Source: Puniceicoccales bacterium (GTDB taxonomy: Bacteria; Verrucomicrobiota; Verrucomicrobiia; Opitutales; Oceanipulchritudinaceae). Taken from it: DNA of 7,760 bases. Within the stretch, counting starts at the first letter, position 1; every line of letters starts with the position of its first letter. The position numbers and the translations under genes are program-made. The stretch covers positions 1 through 7,760 of the forward strand of contig JAUVDD010000071.1 in the NCBI GenBank assembly GCA_030595525.1, given 5' to 3'. Positions 5,298 to 7,760 of this stretch are shown here, in pieces. The notes below the pieces were generated by a model that searched no databases, was not told where the DNA came from, and saw only the letters and a program-made list of their open reading frames with translations.

Positions 5298-7678
5298 GTA
5301 AAGAAACCTACAAAACCTGTATTCACTGTGGGACTCCCTACTCTGCCGCTGCTAGAAAAGATTCCGAATACTGCTGCAACGGATGCGAATACGTCTATCA
5401 GTTGATCCACCAGGCCGGTCTTGATCATTATTATGATCTGCGGGATCAGCGCATTAATCCGGTTCAAGCATCCTCTCTCCAACCAAGGGATTACGACTGG
5501 TTGGAGAAACGAGCCGCCAGCTGTGAAGCAAATGCATCAGGCATCTCTGAGATGGTATTGGATCTGGAGGGAATTTCCTGCGTCGGATGCGTGTGGTTAA
5601 TTGAGAAGATTTTCCGTGACCACCCAGGTGCGGTACGCATCGAGATCAACACGCAGTATGGTCAGGTCCGGATTCAGTGGAGACAGGGTATCTTTAATGT
5701 CGTGGACTTTGCCAACGAGGTTCAGCAGTTCGGTTACGTCTTTGGTCCCCCCGGTGAACGACCTCAGGAGGAAAGCAGGAGACTGGTCGGGAAAATCGGT
5801 TTGAGCGGTGCATTCGCCCTGAATGCGATGCTCTTCACTTTGCCAAGATATCTGGGCATGGATCCGGAGTTCTCACTGGCACCGGTTTTTGAATTGCTCA
5901 GTCTCCTGTTCGCCACACTGGCGCTGCTGGCTGGAGGAAGCTATTTCATCAAACGTGGAGTCCAGGGGATTCTTCACGGGGTCATCCATATCGATTTTCC
6001 AATCGCCATCGGAATCATAGTCGCATGGACGGGATCACTGCTGGGATGGATTATCAAGGATACGCGTTTCCTGTACTTTGATTTCGTGGCAATTTTCATT
6101 TTTCTGATGCTGGTGGGGCGCTGGGTTCAGGAGCGGGCTCTCGAACGGAACCGGCACCAACTGCTGAGTCGGAATAAGGCACCCCGGGAAGTGCATCTGG
6201 TTGCGGATGACTTACAGACCGAAAGCAATGAGCCGCTGGATGCTCTCCTTCCAAACCAGAGGTTCCGCATCCTTCCAGGTGAAGTTGTACCCGTGCTTGC
6301 TGAACTGGAAACGAACAAGGCGGCAGTTTCGCTGGAATGGATCAATGGTGAATCCGCGATGCGAACCTATACAAACGGACAGTATGTACCATCGGGTGCA
6401 CAGAATATCGGGATTGAACCGATTCTTCTGAAAGCCCGGCAATCATGGAAAGATGCATTGTTGTCCCGCTTGCTGGATGCGCACCCGGAAGAACAGCGTA
6501 ATCCGTTTTTAGAGAAGATCCTTAAGATATATTTGCTGGTAGTTCTCGGTGTGGCCATAGCTGGTGGACTCACTTGGACATTTGTCTTAAACCAGCCTCT
6601 CGCGGCAATGCAGGTGGTTCTGTCTGTACTGATTGTATCCTGTCCCTGTGCACTGGGAGTCGCTTATCCGCTGGCCCAGGAATGGGCCATTCTTCATTTG
6701 AGGAAATTCGGGATTTTTGTCCGTTCACCCATCCTTTTTGGCCAGGTTGGGAAGATCCAGCAGGTCATCTTTGATAAAACAGGTACACTTACACTGGAGG
6801 CTCCCGAATTGACCAATCCAGAAGAGTTGAGTGATTTGGATGGAGTGTCCTTCAATGTCCTGAGGGAGATGGTTAAGTCTTCCCTGCACCCGGTCAGCCG
6901 TGCCATGAGGGAAGCTGTCATAAGTTATCCGGATAATGAACAAGGGCTACCGGATGACCTGCAAATTCATGAAGAAATCGGAATGGGTCTGGTAGCAGAG
7001 TCGCCTACGGAAGACACACGATGGTCCCTCGGCAGACCTCGCTGGATGGCTAAAGACAAAGAATCTGAAAAAGGGAAATTTCATTGTGAATTCCGGAAGG
7101 AAGGAAACTTACTGGCAGGCTTTTTCTTGAAGGAAGCATTAAGGGAGGATGCGATCGCATCAGTTAAATCCTTGCGGGAGCAATTCCCTGTAACAATCCT
7201 CTCAGGAGATGATTCCGGAAAAGTCGCCACCATGGCACGGAATCTCGGATTGCCTGAACAGGCAGCCATAGGGGAACAATCACCGGAGGAAAAGGCAGCA
7301 TTTGTTGAAGGCCTCGGCGCTGTGAAAACTCTATACATCGGAGACGGAGCAAATGACTCCCTGGCATTTTCGAAAGCAACCGTCCGCGGCACGCCTGCGA
7401 CACCCCACGGATTACTCCAGGACAAGGCAGATTTCTATTTTACGGGGAGAAGCCTGTCCGGCCTGCTGAAGTTGTTTTCCATCCAGAAACTCCGCCAAAG
7501 GGCGATTCGTTCGGCGTTCGGATTTGCTGTCGCATACAACCTGATTGTTGTCGCGTTGGCACTGGCGGGAAATATGCATCCTTTGCTGGCGGCAATTCTG
7601 ATGCCGCTTAGCTCGCTCTCCACGATCAGCATCGTTGCCATCATCTATAGAAGCGGAGAAAAACGCGTTCAGGCTTGA
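5294..7678 (+). CDS. ccoI: CcoI/FixI-type copper-transporting P1B ATPase for cbb3 oxidase assembly
   Basis: ATP-driven Cu(I) transporter of the inner membrane that delivers copper outward for the CuB site of the cbb3 oxidase. The 794 residues show, in order: an N-terminal cysteine-rich metal-binding segment (CIHC 9-12, CCNGC 27-31) typical of CcoI; an HMA domain with CVGC (96-99); four helices (about 166-276); the actuator domain with NGES (351-354); two helices carrying the CPC transport motif (450-452); the phosphorylation site DKTGT (494-498); the HP motif of the nucleotide domain (532-533); GMG (563-565); GDGAND (683-688); and two last helices with YN (748-749) and MPLSS (770-774), the Cu+-type signatures. 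Most P-type ATPases have TGES where this has NGES. The GTG start overlaps the preceding stop by 4 nt and lies just before the conserved cysteine segment. Length is close to the family norm and no break is seen. Confidence 0.95.
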   Translation: MSKETYKTCIHCGTPYSAAARKDSEYCCNGCEYVYQLIHQAGLDHYYDLRDQRINPVQASSLQPRDYDWLEKRAASCEANASGISEMVLDLEGISCVGCVWLIEKIFRDHPGAVRIEINTQYGQVRIQWRQGIFNVVDFANEVQQFGYVFGPPGERPQEESRRLVGKIGLSGAFALNAMLFTLPRYLGMDPEFSLAPVFELLSLLFATLALLAGGSYFIKRGVQGILHGVIHIDFPIAIGIIVAWTGSLLGWIIKDTRFLYFDFVAIFIFLMLVGRWVQERALERNRHQLLSRNKAPREVHLVADDLQTESNEPLDALLPNQRFRILPGEVVPVLAELETNKAAVSLEWINGESAMRTYTNGQYVPSGAQNIGIEPILLKARQSWKDALLSRLLDAHPEEQRNPFLEKILKIYLLVVLGVAIAGGLTWTFVLNQPLAAMQVVLSVLIVSCPCALGVAYPLAQEWAILHLRKFGIFVRSPILFGQVGKIQQVIFDKTGTLTLEAPELTNPEELSDLDGVSFNVLREMVKSSLHPVSRAMREAVISYPDNEQGLPDDLQIHEEIGMGLVAESPTEDTRWSLGRPRWMAKDKESEKGKFHCEFRKEGNLLAGFFLKEALREDAIASVKSLREQFPVTILSGDDSGKVATMARNLGLPEQAAIGEQSPEEKAAFVEGLGAVKTLYIGDGANDSLAFSKATVRGTPATPHGLLQDKADFYFTGRSLSGLLKLFSIQKLRQRAIRSAFGFAVAYNLIVVALALAGNMHPLLAAILMPLSSLSTISIVAIIYRSGEKRVQA

Positions 7679-7760
7679 TCACTTTAGCACCATCTCTGAG
7701 TCTCATCTGGTGTCCGACGCAGTGACCAGATTCCGTAGGTTAACGGGCCGCAAGGGTGGC
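7679..7760. other. Downstream region without a supported gene
   Basis: These 82 nt follow the ccoI stop. No ccoS-like small gene, tRNA or promoter is recognised. A GTG at 7710 opens a + strand frame (MSDAVTRFRRLTGRKGG) that runs off the window edge. Two - strand frames are also open at the edge and end at stops within this stretch. None has enough sequence to support a call, so the next gene could be in either direction. Confidence 0.5.
7705..7731 (+). terminator. Weak stem-loop downstream of ccoI
   Basis: A perfect 7-bp inverted repeat, ATCTGGT (7705-7711) and ACCAGAT (7725-7731), encloses a 13-nt loop beginning 26 nt after the ccoI stop. There is no T-run after it, so it is not a standard rho-independent terminator. 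It might slow or protect the 3' end of the operon transcript, act as a small protein site, or be chance. Confidence 0.25.

Noticed and set aside
7081..7425. 114-codon minus-strand frame inside ccoI
   Set aside because: It is opposite the conserved P-domain (GDGAND region), shows no family signature, and is antisense to a well-supported gene.
7671..7684. FNR-like half site TTGAT just after ccoI
   Set aside because: The TTGAT overlaps the ccoI stop and the matching ATCAA half at the right spacing is absent, so no FNR box is supported.
7684..7758. 3' end of a convergent minus-strand gene at the right edge
   Set aside because: Only 24 codons are open before the stop, in more than one frame, with no recognisable residues. 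It cannot be told from chance.
7710..7760. Start of a following + strand gene at GTG 7710
   Set aside because: Seventeen open codons to the edge, no ribosome binding site and overlap with the stem-loop; too little to call.
1..7760. Mobile elements, CRISPR arrays, tRNA or rRNA genes
   Set aside because: Coding sequence fills almost the whole window, and no transposase, direct-repeat array or structural RNA pattern was seen.

Overview
This window is a compact, single-strand gene cluster for a cbb3-type (C-family) haem-copper cytochrome oxidase and its assembly and copper-handling machinery. All eight genes read on the + strand. Order: ccoNO (fused subunits I and II, cut by the left edge) - ccoQ - ccoP - ccoG - a 51-codon single-helix gene in the usual ccoH slot - a 109-codon three-helix gene of unknown function - a SafE/DsbD_2-type six-helix membrane protein - ccoI. 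Gene spacing runs from a 23-nt overlap (ccoQ/ccoP) and a 4-nt overlap (safE/ccoI) to a gap of about 33 nt (ccoP/ccoG), so this looks like one operon. Its promoter should lie left of the window. No internal promoter or FNR-type box was recognised.

Layout: 1-2636 encodes the oxidase itself. The catalytic haem b3/CuB site and one haem c are in ccoNO, and a second c-type centre is in ccoP. Positions 2670-7678 encode maturation factors: CcoG (polyferredoxin, implicated in reducing copper), the small CcoH-position protein, the unknown 109-aa protein, the SafE-like protein, and CcoI, the P1B copper ATPase that supplies copper for the CuB site. The last 82 nt hold no convincing gene, only a small inverted repeat.

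Organism: a Gram-negative bacterium respiring at low oxygen, with base composition near 50% GC. The CcoN-CcoO fusion, the mono-haem CcoP, the presence of the SafE-like gene and the lack of strong Shine-Dalgarno sites argue against a classical proteobacterial ccoNOQP-ccoGHIS operon. They fit Verrucomicrobiota (Opitutia-like) best in my judgement, with Bacteroidota or another non-proteobacterial lineage as alternatives. This placement is inference from recalled family patterns; no search was run.

Most of the window is recognisable biology. The parts that look least described are the two small membrane genes at 4090-4245 and 4261-4590, the hydrophobic insert inside the CcoNO fusion, the NGES actuator motif in CcoI, and the uncertain start of ccoG.
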